Below, piece by piece: positions 1 to 8,215 of a DNA stretch of 64,000 nt; the first letter of the stretch is position 1, and every line of letters starts with the position of its first letter. The stretch spans positions 42,339-106,338 of the forward strand of contig CAVGBO010000013.1 in the NCBI GenBank assembly GCA_963627465.1. Direction: 5' to 3'. The stretch comes from CAKUFA01 sp963627465. Its GTDB lineage: Bacteria; Bacillota; Clostridia; Christensenellales; Aristaeellaceae. Both the position numbers and the translations under genes were made by a program. Below the pieces are notes generated by a model, which saw nothing but the letters and a program-made list of their open reading frames with translations, was not told the origin of the DNA and did not search any database.

Positions 1-15
1 TTTTCAATAAAAAAG

Positions 16-35
16 CCTGTCGATCACTCGACAGG
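16..35 (-). terminator. Intrinsic terminator of the tRNA-Met pair
   Basis: An 8-bp perfect stem (CCTGTCGA / TCGACAGG) with a 4-nt loop is followed on the minus strand by CTTTTTT. It lies directly after the two minus-strand tRNA genes and fits a Rho-independent terminator for their transcript. Confidence 0.85.
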
Positions 36-41
36 TTAAAG

Positions 42-115
42 TGGCTCCGATAGGATTCGAACCTATGACACTCCGGGTATGAACCGAATGCTCTAGCCAA
101 CTGAGCTACGGAGCC
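42..115 (-). tRNA. tRNA-Met (CAT), elongator type
   Basis: The minus strand folds as a cloverleaf with acceptor GGCTCCG/CGGAGCC, a D-arm beginning GTAGCTCAGTTGG, anticodon loop TTCATAC (anticodon CAT) and a TTCGAAT T-loop. G1-C72 is paired, so it is not the initiator. The anticodon arm is like that of elongator tRNA-Met; a tRNA-Ile with lysidine at C34 is the alternative for a CAT anticodon. CCA is not encoded after the discriminator A. Confidence 0.88.
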
Positions 116-118
116 ACA

Positions 119-195
<77 letters not shown>

Positions 196-224
196 ACATT
201 CGCCGCTCATTGGCGACAAGAGGT

Positions 225-253
225 ATAATACACGATTTTGTCCGGAATGTCAA
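225..253 (-). promoter_or_regulatory. Strong sigma-A promoter of the tRNA operon
   Basis: On the minus strand TTGACA (253-248) and TATTAT (230-225) are separated by exactly 17 bp, about 30 bp upstream of the initiator tRNA. This is close to consensus, as expected for stable RNA genes. Confidence 0.82.
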
Positions 254-327
254 CCCCTTTTTTGAAAAAGTCTGCGACGCAGTGCGAAGATCATCGCTAT
301 TGCCTCTTTTTGACAGTTGAAATCATC

Positions 328-356
328 TTGCCCTCATGGAAAAAGTAAGTTATAAT
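328..356 (+). promoter_or_regulatory. Probable promoter of hutP-cmk operon
   Basis: TTGCCC (328-333) and a perfect TATAAT (351-356) are 17 bp apart, 30 bp upstream of the HutP start codon. A better -35 match, TTGACA at 310-315, is too far from the -10 box to be used with it. Confidence 0.6.
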
Positions 357-385
357 AGGTATATTGCGAGCAAGGAGGTGAGCCC

Positions 386-805
386 ATGACAAACGGAGAA
401 ACAGATAGCCGGGAAGTTGCCCGGGGAGCCATTATGATGGCCATGTCCGCCTCAAGGCAGGAGGAAAATGCCCAGAAGGACACTTTAGCAGCAAGTGATA
501 TATTGGCAGCCGCAGCGGACTTCGGCGGCGAGTTCGTTCCTTCCATTATGAAAATGGTGGAGCGGGCGGTGGTATGTGCTAAACGAGAAGGTTTAATCGG
601 CGATACCCATCATGAGGAAGGCACCGTAGCAGGTGCTGCCCGGGAAGCCCTCAGTCAGGTTGCCGGCAAGGCACTGGGATTAAGCGTCGGCGGCAAAATC
701 GGTGTTGCCCGCCGTGGGGAGCATGTGGCGGTGGCCGTGTTCTTCGGCATCGGATTAGGTCACTTGAATGAAGTATGCGTTGGCATGGGTCATCGCACCA
801 TATAA
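386..805 (+). CDS. hutP: HutP family protein
   Basis: A 139-residue protein of HutP size. HutP in Bacillus is a hexameric RNA-binding antiterminator that needs L-histidine and Mg2+ and controls the histidine-degradation (hut) operon. The C-terminal part, with an AVAVFFGIGLGHLNE stretch followed by VGMGHRTI, matches the conserved HutP core where histidine and metal are bound. The ATG has a strong AAGGAGGTGA site. No hut gene lies nearby: it heads a string with cmk, plsC and ispH-S1, so its RNA target here is unknown. Family assignment is by pattern recognition; the role in histidine sensing is inferred. Confidence 0.75.
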   Translation: MTNGETDSREVARGAIMMAMSASRQEENAQKDTLAASDILAAAADFGGEFVPSIMKMVERAVVCAKREGLIGDTHHEEGTVAGAAREALSQVAGKALGLSVGGKIGVARRGEHVAVAVFFGIGLGHLNEVCVGMGHRTI

Positions 806-828
806 TCGAAATAAGGGGTAATGGAACA

Positions 829-1497
829 ATGCCGTTGAATCTGGCAATCGATGGCCCGGTAGGGGCAGGCAAGTCTTCTGTAGCGGATGCAGTCGCAAGG
901 CGGCTGAACATCCTTCACCTAGATACAGGTGCTATGTACCGTGCCGTAGGGCTGGCCGCTATTCGTCAGGGTGTTGACCCCAAGGATGAAGCCGGTGTAT
1001 GCACCGTGTGCGACCAGATTGCCGTGGACGTTCGATACGGTCATGAAGGGCAGCACACCCTGCTGAACGGTGAAGATGTGACTGGGCTGATCCGCACGGA
1101 AGAAGTGTCCATGGCTGCATCTACCGTAGCTCGGTATGCCCACGTACGGCAGAGCATGGTGAAGCTTCAGCAAGCGTTGGCATCCCGGCAGGATATGCTG
1201 CTGGATGGTCGGGACATCGGCACCCGGGTGCTGCCCAATGCCACCTTGAAGATTTACCTGACCGCTTCCCCCGAAGAACGGGCACGCCGCCGCTTTCTGG
1301 AGCTGGAAAGCAAGGGAAGCCCGGACACCTATGAACAGGTGCTGGAAGACTTGAAGAAGCGGGATCAGCAGGATATGAACCGGGCCGTCGATCCTCTCCG
1401 TCCGGCAGAGGATGCGGTGGTGCTGGATACCACAGCCATGGATTTTGCTGCGGTGGTGGATGCCATTGCAGCCCTTGCGGAGGCGAAGCGAGTGTGA
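829..1497 (+). CDS. cmk: Cytidylate kinase
   Basis: Phosphorylates CMP and dCMP with ATP in the cytosol. The 222-residue length is normal for bacterial CMP kinase. The P-loop GPVGAGKS is at residues 9-16, followed by LDTGAMYRAVG, the DGRDIGT motif around residue 125 and the RRFLELESKG lid region. The start at 829 is chosen because it places MPLNLAIDG at the N-terminus and follows AAGGGG at 813-818; the upstream in-frame extension has no family character. The stop overlaps the GTG start of plsC (GTGA). The order cmk-plsC-ispH/rpsA is common in Clostridia. Confidence 0.96.
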   Translation: MPLNLAIDGPVGAGKSSVADAVARRLNILHLDTGAMYRAVGLAAIRQGVDPKDEAGVCTVCDQIAVDVRYGHEGQHTLLNGEDVTGLIRTEEVSMAASTVARYAHVRQSMVKLQQALASRQDMLLDGRDIGTRVLPNATLKIYLTASPEERARRRFLELESKGSPDTYEQVLEDLKKRDQQDMNRAVDPLRPAEDAVVLDTTAMDFAAVVDAIAALAEAKRV

Positions 1498-2132
1498 GTG
1501 AAACGAACGAAAAGAAAGAAAAGCAGCCTAAGCAAAAGAAATCCTTCTTTTATGTGATTGCTCGCTTCTTGGCGGCCATCGTTTTCCACACCTTAGCACC
1601 GGTGTTCTATCATGGGAAGGAAAACATTCCCAGGGAGCTGCCTTACATTATTATTGCCAACCATTCTTCCTTCATGGATCCGGTGATTATGGCCTATGCT
1701 ATTAAAAAGCATGACGTGACGTTCTTGGGGAAGAAGGAACTGATTAAGAATAAGCTGGTATCCTTCATTCTCAGGAATATGCACATCATCCCTGTGGAAC
1801 GTCACAGCACGGACATGACCGCCATGCGAGCCTGTGTTTCTGCCCTGCGGAACAAGCAGATATTGGGCATTTTCCCGGAAGGAACAAGGCATCATCAGGG
1901 TCTGATGGATGAAATCGAGGGTGGCGTGGCCATGATTGCCCTGCGAAGCGGCGCCCCGGTAATTCCCATGTACATCACCCCAAAATTCCGCATGTTCCAC
2001 CGTACGGACTGCTACATTGGTTCACCAATCCCCACGGAGGATCTGCGGCAGCAGGGCGTGAACAAGGAAACCTGTCAGGAGCTGCTGGAGCGGATTACTG
2101 CCACCTATGCCGCCATGGCCGAGCAGAAATAA
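1494..2132 (+). CDS. plsC: 1-acyl-sn-glycerol-3-phosphate acyltransferase
   Basis: Acylates lysophosphatidic acid at sn-2 to form phosphatidic acid at the membrane. The acyltransferase block I NHSSFMDP carries the catalytic His-X4-Asp, and FPEGTRH is block III. A hydrophobic segment near residues 20-40 suits membrane association, preceded by a very Lys-rich N-terminus. The GTG start overlaps the cmk stop codon, indicating translational coupling. 212 residues is typical of this LPLAT subgroup. Confidence 0.93.
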   Translation: MSETNEKKEKQPKQKKSFFYVIARFLAAIVFHTLAPVFYHGKENIPRELPYIIIANHSSFMDPVIMAYAIKKHDVTFLGKKELIKNKLVSFILRNMHIIPVERHSTDMTAMRACVSALRNKQILGIFPEGTRHHQGLMDEIEGGVAMIALRSGAPVIPMYITPKFRMFHRTDCYIGSPIPTEDLRQQGVNKETCQELLERITATYAAMAEQK

Positions 2133-2213
2133 TTTTTTTCTGCTAAAAAGAAGGAATTTCCCCTTTTGCGGCGAACGATAAACAACTAGAGCCTTTTGCG
2201 AAAGGAGCCGGGT

Positions 2214-4202
2214 ATGCCACTGGAGATTGCGGAACATGCAGGGTTTTGCATGGGCGTGAAGCGTGCCGTGCAGGCAGCCATGGAGGTTGCTCGGTCAGGT
2301 GAAAATGCCTGTACCCTGGGTGAGTTGATCCATAATCCGCAAGTGGTGGCAGAACTGGCAGCACTGGGCGTTTCCCCTGTGCAGGATATTGGACAGGCGG
2401 CAGGACGCAAGGTGCTGATTCGCAGCCACGGGGTTTCTCCTGATGTGTTGGCGCAGTTGAAAGAAAACGGCTGCACCGTGCAGGATTTAACCTGTCCCTT
2501 CGTGGCGAAGCTGCACAAGATTGTGGCAGAAGGCTCCCGGGACGGCACGCCGGTGATTTTGATCGGCGAGCAAGAGCATCCCGAGGTGCGTGGCACCGCA
2601 GGCTGGGCACACGGTTCAGTTTATGTGGTGAATACGGTGGAAGAGGCAGAGGCTCTCCCGGTCATGGATCGGGCACTGGCAGCTGCACAGACCACCTTCC
2701 CCCCTGAAAAGTGGGAAGCCATTACCCAGGTACTGAGCCGGAAGGTGGCTTGCCTGGAAAAACACTGCACCATTTGCTCCGCAACAGAAACCCGGCAAAG
2801 AGAGGCCAAGGAGCTTGCCTCCAGGGCGGATGCCATGATCGTTATCGGCGGTCGGAACAGCGCCAACACGAAAAAGCTCTATGCGGCATGTAAGGAACGG
2901 TGTCCGCGAACCATTTTGGTAGAGCGTGCGTCGGAAATTCCGGCGGGCTTTGCAAATATGAATATCGATATCATAGGAATAACCGCCGGTGCTTCCACAC
3001 CTGACGGTTCACTTAAGGAGGTTGTAACCCGCATGACTGACAATGAATCCATGGACTTTGGCGCTTTGCTTGCTGCCGAAGAGCAGACCAAGCTGCGCCC
3101 TGGTCAGCAGATTACCGGCAAGGTGCTGACCGTGACCGACGACGACGTATGCGTGAGCATTCCCGGCTACAAGGCCGATGGCCGCATTAAGCGTGCTGAC
3201 CTGATGCAGTCCGACGTCAAGGTCGATGACGAGATCGAGGCCGAGGTTGTCAAGATCAATGACGGTGAGGGCGATGTGGTGCTGAGCCAGCGTAATATCG
3301 CGAACCGCAAGGCTTGGGATGCACTGATGGCCAAGTACGACGCCGGTGAACTGGTTGTGGAAGGCGTTGGCAAGGAAGCCGTAAAGGGCGGCCTGATTGC
3401 CGATGTTGGCGGTGTGCGCGCTTTCGTGCCCGCTTCTCAGCTGAGCCAGCGTTATGTGGAAAAGATCGGCGACTTCGTGGGCAAGGACATGAAGCTGAAG
3501 ATCATCGAAGTGGACAAGCAGAAGAAGCGCATTGTGGCCAGCCGCAAGGCAGTCATCGCTGAAGAAGCTGCCGCTAAGAAGAAGGAAGCATGGGACAAGC
3601 TGGAAGAAGGCATCGTGATTCACGGTATCGTTCGCCGGCTGACCGATTTCGGCGCATTCGTGGATGTTGGCGGCGTAGACGGCCTGATCCACATCACCGA
3701 CCTGAGCTGGGGTCACATCAAGCATCCCAACGAGGTTGTGCAGCCCAACCAGGAAGTGGACGTGAAGATCCTGTCCCTGGATCGTGACCGTGACCGGATT
3801 CAGCTGGGCTACAAGCAGCTCCAGCCCCGTCCTTGGGACAACGCTCAGGAGAAGTATCCTGAGGGCTCCATTGTGGAGGGCAAGGTTGTCCGCATCACCG
3901 ACTTCGGCGCTTTCGTTGAGCTGGAGCCCGGCCTGGATGGTCTGGTACACATTTCCCAGTGCGCCCTGAACCGGGTTGCCAAGGTGGAAGATGCTGTGCA
4001 GGTTGGCCAGACCGTACGGGTGAAGGTGCTGAGCGTGGATCCCGAAAAGAAGCGGATCTCCCTGAGCATCCGTCAGGTGCTGGAAGAGGAAGCCTTCAAC
4101 TACAGCGATGAAATCCCCGGCGATGCAGAGTTTGAGCTGGTCGCTACCGATGAAACCCCTGTGGAAGAGCTGCCCCAGGCAGAAGACGCTCCTCAGGCGT
4201 AA
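2214..4202 (+). CDS. ispH: IspH (LytB) fused to four S1 domains
   Basis: A 662-residue fusion. Residues 1-280 are 4-hydroxy-3-methylbut-2-enyl diphosphate reductase, the last step of the MEP isoprenoid pathway: Fe-S cysteines in HAGFCMGVKR, DLTCPFVAKLH and TICSATETRQRE, the GEQEHPEVRG motif with the catalytic Glu, and GRNSANTKKLY. From about residue 292 follow four S1 RNA-binding repeats, roughly at 292-365, 376-447, 463-535 and 549-622, the last two with ITDFGAFV or LTDFGAFV signatures, like ribosomal protein S1. The fusion is characteristic of Clostridia. The start at 2214 follows GAAAGGAG. A second strong Shine-Dalgarno and ATG inside the linker is listed separately. Confidence 0.95.
   Translation: MPLEIAEHAGFCMGVKRAVQAAMEVARSGENACTLGELIHNPQVVAELAALGVSPVQDIGQAAGRKVLIRSHGVSPDVLAQLKENGCTVQDLTCPFVAKLHKIVAEGSRDGTPVILIGEQEHPEVRGTAGWAHGSVYVVNTVEEAEALPVMDRALAAAQTTFPPEKWEAITQVLSRKVACLEKHCTICSATETRQREAKELASRADAMIVIGGRNSANTKKLYAACKERCPRTILVERASEIPAGFANMNIDIIGITAGASTPDGSLKEVVTRMTDNESMDFGALLAAEEQTKLRPGQQITGKVLTVTDDDVCVSIPGYKADGRIKRADLMQSDVKVDDEIEAEVVKINDGEGDVVLSQRNIANRKAWDALMAKYDAGELVVEGVGKEAVKGGLIADVGGVRAFVPASQLSQRYVEKIGDFVGKDMKLKIIEVDKQKKRIVASRKAVIAEEAAAKKKEAWDKLEEGIVIHGIVRRLTDFGAFVDVGGVDGLIHITDLSWGHIKHPNEVVQPNQEVDVKILSLDRDRDRIQLGYKQLQPRPWDNAQEKYPEGSIVEGKVVRITDFGAFVELEPGLDGLVHISQCALNRVAKVEDAVQVGQTVRVKVLSVDPEKKRISLSIRQVLEEEAFNYSDEIPGDAEFELVATDETPVEELPQAEDAPQA
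3015..3035 (+). promoter_or_regulatory. Possible internal translation start for free S1
   Basis: AAGGAGGT at 3015-3022 lies 11 nt before an in-frame ATG at 3033-3035 inside the ispH-S1 fusion, just after the IspH domain and before the first S1 repeat. Initiation here would give a 389-residue S1-only protein. The site is visible; its use is inference. The Shine-Dalgarno also encodes Lys-Glu-Val, so it might be coincidental. Confidence 0.4.
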
Positions 4203-4284
4203 GAGAACATGAAAAGAGGAGGCAGGCCTTTGGCTTGTCTCCTTTTTCTGGTTGTATGAAAAAATTCCCGAGGAGGGCATCTGC

Positions 4285-5580
4285 ATGGATCTGTGGCCTG
4301 AAGCATTTTTGACCCGTATGGCCAGACAGCTTGGGGATGAGCTGCCTGCTTTTTTGCACGCCTTGGAGGAGCCCTGTCAGCGGGGCATCCGGCTGAATCC
4401 CCGAAAGCAGGCGCAGCAGCAGCCCCAAGGTCTTGGGGAACCTGTGCCTTGGGCAACAAACGGATACTATCTTTCCCCGGAGTCCAATGCCGGGGCTGTC
4501 CCCCTGCATGAGGCAGGAGCATGGTACTTGCAGGAGCCCAGTGCCATGCTGCCTGCTGCCGTGCTTGCCCCCCAGCCAGGGGAAAAGGTGCTGGATTTGT
4601 GCGGTGCTCCCGGTGGAAAGAGCACCCAGCTTGCCGCTGCCATGGCCGGTCAGGGCTTGCTGGTGTGCAACGAGCCTGTGCCCAAGCGTGCCCTGATTCT
4701 TTCCCGGAACATCGAGCGCATGGGCGTTACCAACGCTTTGGTGGTCAGTGCCATGCCGGACAAGCTGGCTGCCCGGTGGCCGGAGGGCTTTGACGCAGTG
4801 CAAGTAGACGCTCCTTGTTCGGGAGAAGGCATGTTCCGCCGCCACCCGGAAACCCGTGCAGAATGGTCGCCGGAAAACGCTGCCGGATGTGCCAAGCGAC
4901 AGGCGGAAATTCTGGATGCTGCTGCTTTGCTAGTGCGCCCGGGCGGGCGCATGGTATATTCCACATGTACCCTGAATCCTGTGGAAAACGAGGATACGGT
5001 GGCAGCTTTCCTGCAGCGGCACAGCGACTTCACCCTGACGCCCTTTCATTTGCCCGGAGCAGATGCCCCGGAAGGCATGCTGACCTGCTATCCCCACCGA
5101 ATGCGTGGAGAAGGACACTTTGTGGCACTGCTGCACCGGCAGGGTCAAGGAACTGCCATGTTACCCCTGGATGCCAGTCTTCCCACACCAGGTAAGGATC
5201 AGCGGCAGGTGTATGGAAGCTTTGCCGGCAAGCATGCGCCTGCACCTACCCATCTGCTGGGCGACATCTTGGTATCCTTGCCTGATTGCCCGGATGTTCG
5301 CGGGCTGAAGGTGCTGCGGTGCGGATTGCATCTGGGCAGTGTGAAGGGAAAACTGTTTCAGCCGGATCACGCCTGGGCAGTAGCAGATGTTTCGCCGGAT
5401 TTTCCCCATGTTGTCCTGACGGATGAACAGGCCGTTTTGTACCTCCGTGGGGAAGCCTTGGCCGTGCCTGATGCCCTCAAGGGTTGGGTATTGGCTGAGT
5501 ATGACGGACTATGCCTAGGCTGGGGCAAGTGCTCTGACGGACAGATGAAGAACCATTATCCAAAAGGGTTAAGACGATAA
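4285..5580 (+). CDS. rsmF: RsmB/RsmF-family rRNA cytosine-C5 methyltransferase
   Basis: SAM-dependent m5C methyltransferase acting on 16S rRNA, 431 residues. The N-terminal half carries the SAM site LDLCGAPGGKST, then the motif IV PCSGEGMF with the release cysteine and motif VI STCTLNPVENE with the catalytic cysteine. The C-terminal 130 residues resemble the RsmF/YebU accessory RNA-binding region (YLRGEAL and GWGK stretches). The start at 4285 follows GAGGAGG; the in-frame ORF upstream lacks conserved sequence. The last gene of this plus-strand run converges on the Y-family polymerase gene with 29 bp between stops. The exact target cytosines cannot be told from sequence. Confidence 0.88.
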   Translation: MDLWPEAFLTRMARQLGDELPAFLHALEEPCQRGIRLNPRKQAQQQPQGLGEPVPWATNGYYLSPESNAGAVPLHEAGAWYLQEPSAMLPAAVLAPQPGEKVLDLCGAPGGKSTQLAAAMAGQGLLVCNEPVPKRALILSRNIERMGVTNALVVSAMPDKLAARWPEGFDAVQVDAPCSGEGMFRRHPETRAEWSPENAAGCAKRQAEILDAAALLVRPGGRMVYSTCTLNPVENEDTVAAFLQRHSDFTLTPFHLPGADAPEGMLTCYPHRMRGEGHFVALLHRQGQGTAMLPLDASLPTPGKDQRQVYGSFAGKHAPAPTHLLGDILVSLPDCPDVRGLKVLRCGLHLGSVKGKLFQPDHAWAVADVSPDFPHVVLTDEQAVLYLRGEALAVPDALKGWVLAEYDGLCLGWGKCSDGQMKNHYPKGLRR

Positions 5581-5609
5581 TCTCGATTCCTTTGCATGAT
5601 GGGGCGGCA

Positions 5610-7112
5610 TTATGCCTTGTGTCCACCAATTTGTGCATTACGATCCATGGCAGTAGCGCCCTCTTGCAGGTTCATCCCGCGAAGGAGGGCGTTTTTGCCG
5701 AAACGCTTCTTAATGGACAAAGCCGCTGTTTGCAGCTTTCGTTCCCGTTCCAGTTCTGCTTCCTCCGCCTGCCTCTTGGCATCCTCAGCGGCATAGTCCG
5801 TGAACAGATCCATCTGCTCCATTGACTGCACCGGTGCTTCGCCTCGAGGAAGCACGTGATTCGCCACCAGTGTCAACCGGCGAATCAGCAGTTTTGAGTC
5901 TGCAATGCGGTCGAAAAGTGCTCCGGCAGCATCCATGATTTTTCTGGCGGAAGCGGTGTAGTCATCCAGATTCATCGAGCCATGAGCGGCCTTGGGTACC
6001 TGCCGTCCGTAATGATCCTGCTCCACCGCTCCGTGATAAGCGGCTCGCCTAGCTGGATCCGTCAGGTTTTCAATGTCATACCCCACCGCAATCACCAGCT
6101 GATCCGTCACCAAGTCCTTATCCACCAGATCCAGTGCCATCAGGTCCGCCATTTCCCGCAGGGCAAGCCGAGCCTTTTCCGCCTCATAGGGGCAATGAAG
6201 CACCTGGCCGGAAGTCAAACTGTTGCTTGCTGGACGATAAGCCTTGATCACATCAATGGTGCAGGGTTCCCAGCCCCAGGCATGGTCAATAAGCAGCCCT
6301 GCATTTTTCCCGAACAGCTTGTACAGCAGCTCTTCATGCACATGGGAGCACAGCGCCACATCCCCCATAGTGAACATGCCGTGAGCCTCCAGCTTCCGGG
6401 CATAGCCGTGCCCCACACGCCAGAAATCCGTCAAGGGGCGGTGATCCCACAAGGTCTGACGGAAGGTCATTTCATCCAGATGGGCAATGCGCACCCCATG
6501 CGCATCCGGCGGAATATGCTTGGCTACGATATCCATGGCCACCTTGCACAGAAACAAATTAGTCCCGATGCCAGCCGTGGCCGTAATGCCGGTTTCCGCC
6601 AGCACATCCAGAATGATCTTCATGGCAAAATCATGGGCGGAAAGCCCGCAGGCCGCCAGGTAGCAGGTCACATCCATGAAGACCTCATCAATGGAGTAAA
6701 CCACCACATCCTCCGGGGCAACGTATCGCATGTAAATGGCATAAATGCGGGCACTATAGTCCATGTACCGTGCCATTTGGGGCGGCGCAATGAGGAAATC
6801 CACCCCAAGGGCAGGATTGGCCTGCAAATCAGAGAAAGTGTAGGTGCTGCCGGTCAGTTTTCTGCCTGGGGCGGCAGACTGCCGCTTGGCATTCACGTCC
6901 CGCACCTTCTGCTTTACCTCAAACAGCCGTGGGCGGCCGGGAATCCCCAGACTTTTCAAGGACGGGGTGACAGCCAGGCAAATGGTTTTGTCCGTGCGGC
7001 TTTCATCGGCTACCACCAGGTTGGTGTTCAGCGGATCAAGTCCCCGTTCTCGGCACTCCACAGAGGCATAGAAGGACTTCAGGTCAATGGCGATGTAAGT
7101 GCGTTCCCCCAT
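5610..7112 (-). CDS. Y-family DNA polymerase (UmuC/UvrX type)
   Basis: Translesion DNA polymerase, 500 residues. The palm motifs are AIDLKSFYASVEC near the N-terminus (first catalytic Asp) and YSIDEVFMDVT (second acidic pair). The long C-terminus beyond the little finger and the RLFEVKQKVRD segment put it with the UvrX/ImpB-like Gram-positive group rather than DinB. The start at 7112 follows GGAAGGAGG. A sigma-A promoter and a near-consensus LexA box lie upstream, which fits SOS induction. The last about 70 residues are charged and helical. No YolD-like partner gene is adjacent. Confidence 0.9.
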   Translation of the reverse strand: MGERTYIAIDLKSFYASVECRERGLDPLNTNLVVADESRTDKTICLAVTPSLKSLGIPGRPRLFEVKQKVRDVNAKRQSAAPGRKLTGSTYTFSDLQANPALGVDFLIAPPQMARYMDYSARIYAIYMRYVAPEDVVVYSIDEVFMDVTCYLAACGLSAHDFAMKIILDVLAETGITATAGIGTNLFLCKVAMDIVAKHIPPDAHGVRIAHLDEMTFRQTLWDHRPLTDFWRVGHGYARKLEAHGMFTMGDVALCSHVHEELLYKLFGKNAGLLIDHAWGWEPCTIDVIKAYRPASNSLTSGQVLHCPYEAEKARLALREMADLMALDLVDKDLVTDQLVIAVGYDIENLTDPARRAAYHGAVEQDHYGRQVPKAAHGSMNLDDYTASARKIMDAAGALFDRIADSKLLIRRLTLVANHVLPRGEAPVQSMEQMDLFTDYAAEDAKRQAEEAELERERKLQTAALSIKKRFGKNALLRGMNLQEGATAMDRNAQIGGHKA

Positions 7113-7141
7113 CCTCTGCGCCTCCTTCCGGCAAAACATAA

Positions 7142-7155
7142 CGAATAAACGTTCC
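7142..7155 (-). promoter_or_regulatory. Candidate LexA (SOS) operator
   Basis: The minus strand reads GGAACGTTTATTCG, one base from the Gram-positive LexA core GAAC-N4-GTTC. It sits immediately after the predicted transcription start of the translesion polymerase gene, where a repressor would block transcription. Confidence 0.5.
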
Positions 7156-7165
7156 TGTAATATAG

Positions 7166-7194
7166 AGTATACAGGAGATGCAGAAAAACGTCAA
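7166..7194 (-). promoter_or_regulatory. Promoter of the Y-family polymerase gene
   Basis: On the minus strand TTGACG (7194-7189) and TATACT (7171-7166) are 17 bp apart. A CCTGTA...TACAGG inverted repeat overlaps the -10 box. Confidence 0.65.
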
Positions 7195-7253
7195 GATGGG
7201 ATTCCCGGTTTTCAATAGCATGGATAATCCCTTGCAATTCCTTGCGTTTCACC

Positions 7254-7282
7254 TTGTCATCCCTATCAGGACGTGTTATAAT
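7254..7282 (+). promoter_or_regulatory. Promoter of yitT-family gene
   Basis: TTGTCA (7254-7259) and TATAAT (7277-7282) with a 17-bp spacer lie 45 bp before the ATG. This probably drives the run of genes from YitT to the SEC-C protein. Confidence 0.7.
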
Positions 7283-7326
7283 CGTTGCTGTTCTGAATTT
7301 TTTCTTGCAAGCAGGAGGGCCAGTTC

Positions 7327-8193
7327 ATGGCACAGAAAGTAAAGCTTAACCAGACCTTGAAGGAGTGGCTGCTCATCACCTTCGGCACACTGCTGATGGC
7401 GGTGGGCATCTACTTCTTCAAGTTTCCCAATAACTTCTCCACAGGAGGTGTCAGCGGCTTAAGCGTGGTGCTGGCACATTACTTCCCCTGGATCACCCCC
7501 GGCACGTTTGTCACCATCATTAACGTGGCGCTGCTGATCATCGGCTTTGCCATTTTCGGCCGCAGCTTCGGCGTCCGCACTGCCTATGCGTCACTGCTCA
7601 TGTCCGGCTTCATTCAGCTGATGGAAGTGGTGCTGCCTTTAAAGGCCCCCATGACCTCCCAACCCTTTGCCGAGCTGCTGTTTGCCGTGGGACTGCCTGC
7701 GGTAGGCTCCGCTATTCTGTTCAACCTGGATGCTTCCTCCGGCGGTACGGACATTGTGGCCATGATCCTGCGGAAATACACCAGCCTAAACATCGGTGCC
7801 GCCCTCATGTGCTCCGACTGTGCCATAACCCTAATGGCCTGTGTAGCCTTCGGCATGGAGACCGGCTTGTTCTGCGTGCTGGGTCTCATTATCAAGTCCG
7901 TCATGGTGGACATGGTGCTTGAAAACATCAATACCCACAAGTGCTTCCACATCATCACCACCAAGCCTGAAAAGATTGTGGAATATATCACCGTAGCCTT
8001 GAAGCGTGGCGCCACCGAGCTCCACGGCGAGGGAGCTTATACTCATGAAGGCCGCACCGTGCTGCTGACGGTGGTCAACCGGCGGGAAGCCGTGCTGCTC
8101 CGCCGGGAAGTGAAGCGTGTGGATCCCGGTGCCTTCCTGCTGATTACCAACACGGGCGAAATCATCGGCAAGGGTTTCCGTGGTACCAACTAA
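7327..8193 (+). CDS. yitT: YitT family membrane protein (DUF161 + DUF2179)
   Basis: A 288-residue integral membrane protein. The first 200 residues hold about five or six hydrophobic segments with the SSGGTDIVAMIL signature of the YitT family. The last 90 residues are a soluble DUF2179 domain with GRTVLLTVVNRREA and ending near ITNTGEIIGKGF. Function is not established for the family; it is often annotated as a transporter. The ATG follows GCAGGAGG. Downstream, the DMT gene begins 22 bp later, likely one transcript. Confidence 0.92.
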   Translation: MAQKVKLNQTLKEWLLITFGTLLMAVGIYFFKFPNNFSTGGVSGLSVVLAHYFPWITPGTFVTIINVALLIIGFAIFGRSFGVRTAYASLLMSGFIQLMEVVLPLKAPMTSQPFAELLFAVGLPAVGSAILFNLDASSGGTDIVAMILRKYTSLNIGAALMCSDCAITLMACVAFGMETGLFCVLGLIIKSVMVDMVLENINTHKCFHIITTKPEKIVEYITVALKRGATELHGEGAYTHEGRTVLLTVVNRREAVLLRREVKRVDPGAFLLITNTGEIIGKGFRGTN

Positions 8194-8215
8194 TTTTTAG
8201 GGAGAAAGTACACCC

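Noticed and set aside
310..315. TTGACA as -35 of hutP
   Set aside because: It is 35 bp from the -10 box; TTGCCC at 328 is correctly spaced.
829..2132. Second cytidylate kinase as duplicate of cmk at 11710
   Set aside because: The 11710-12351 protein belongs to a distinct family with different motifs; it is not a recent duplicate.
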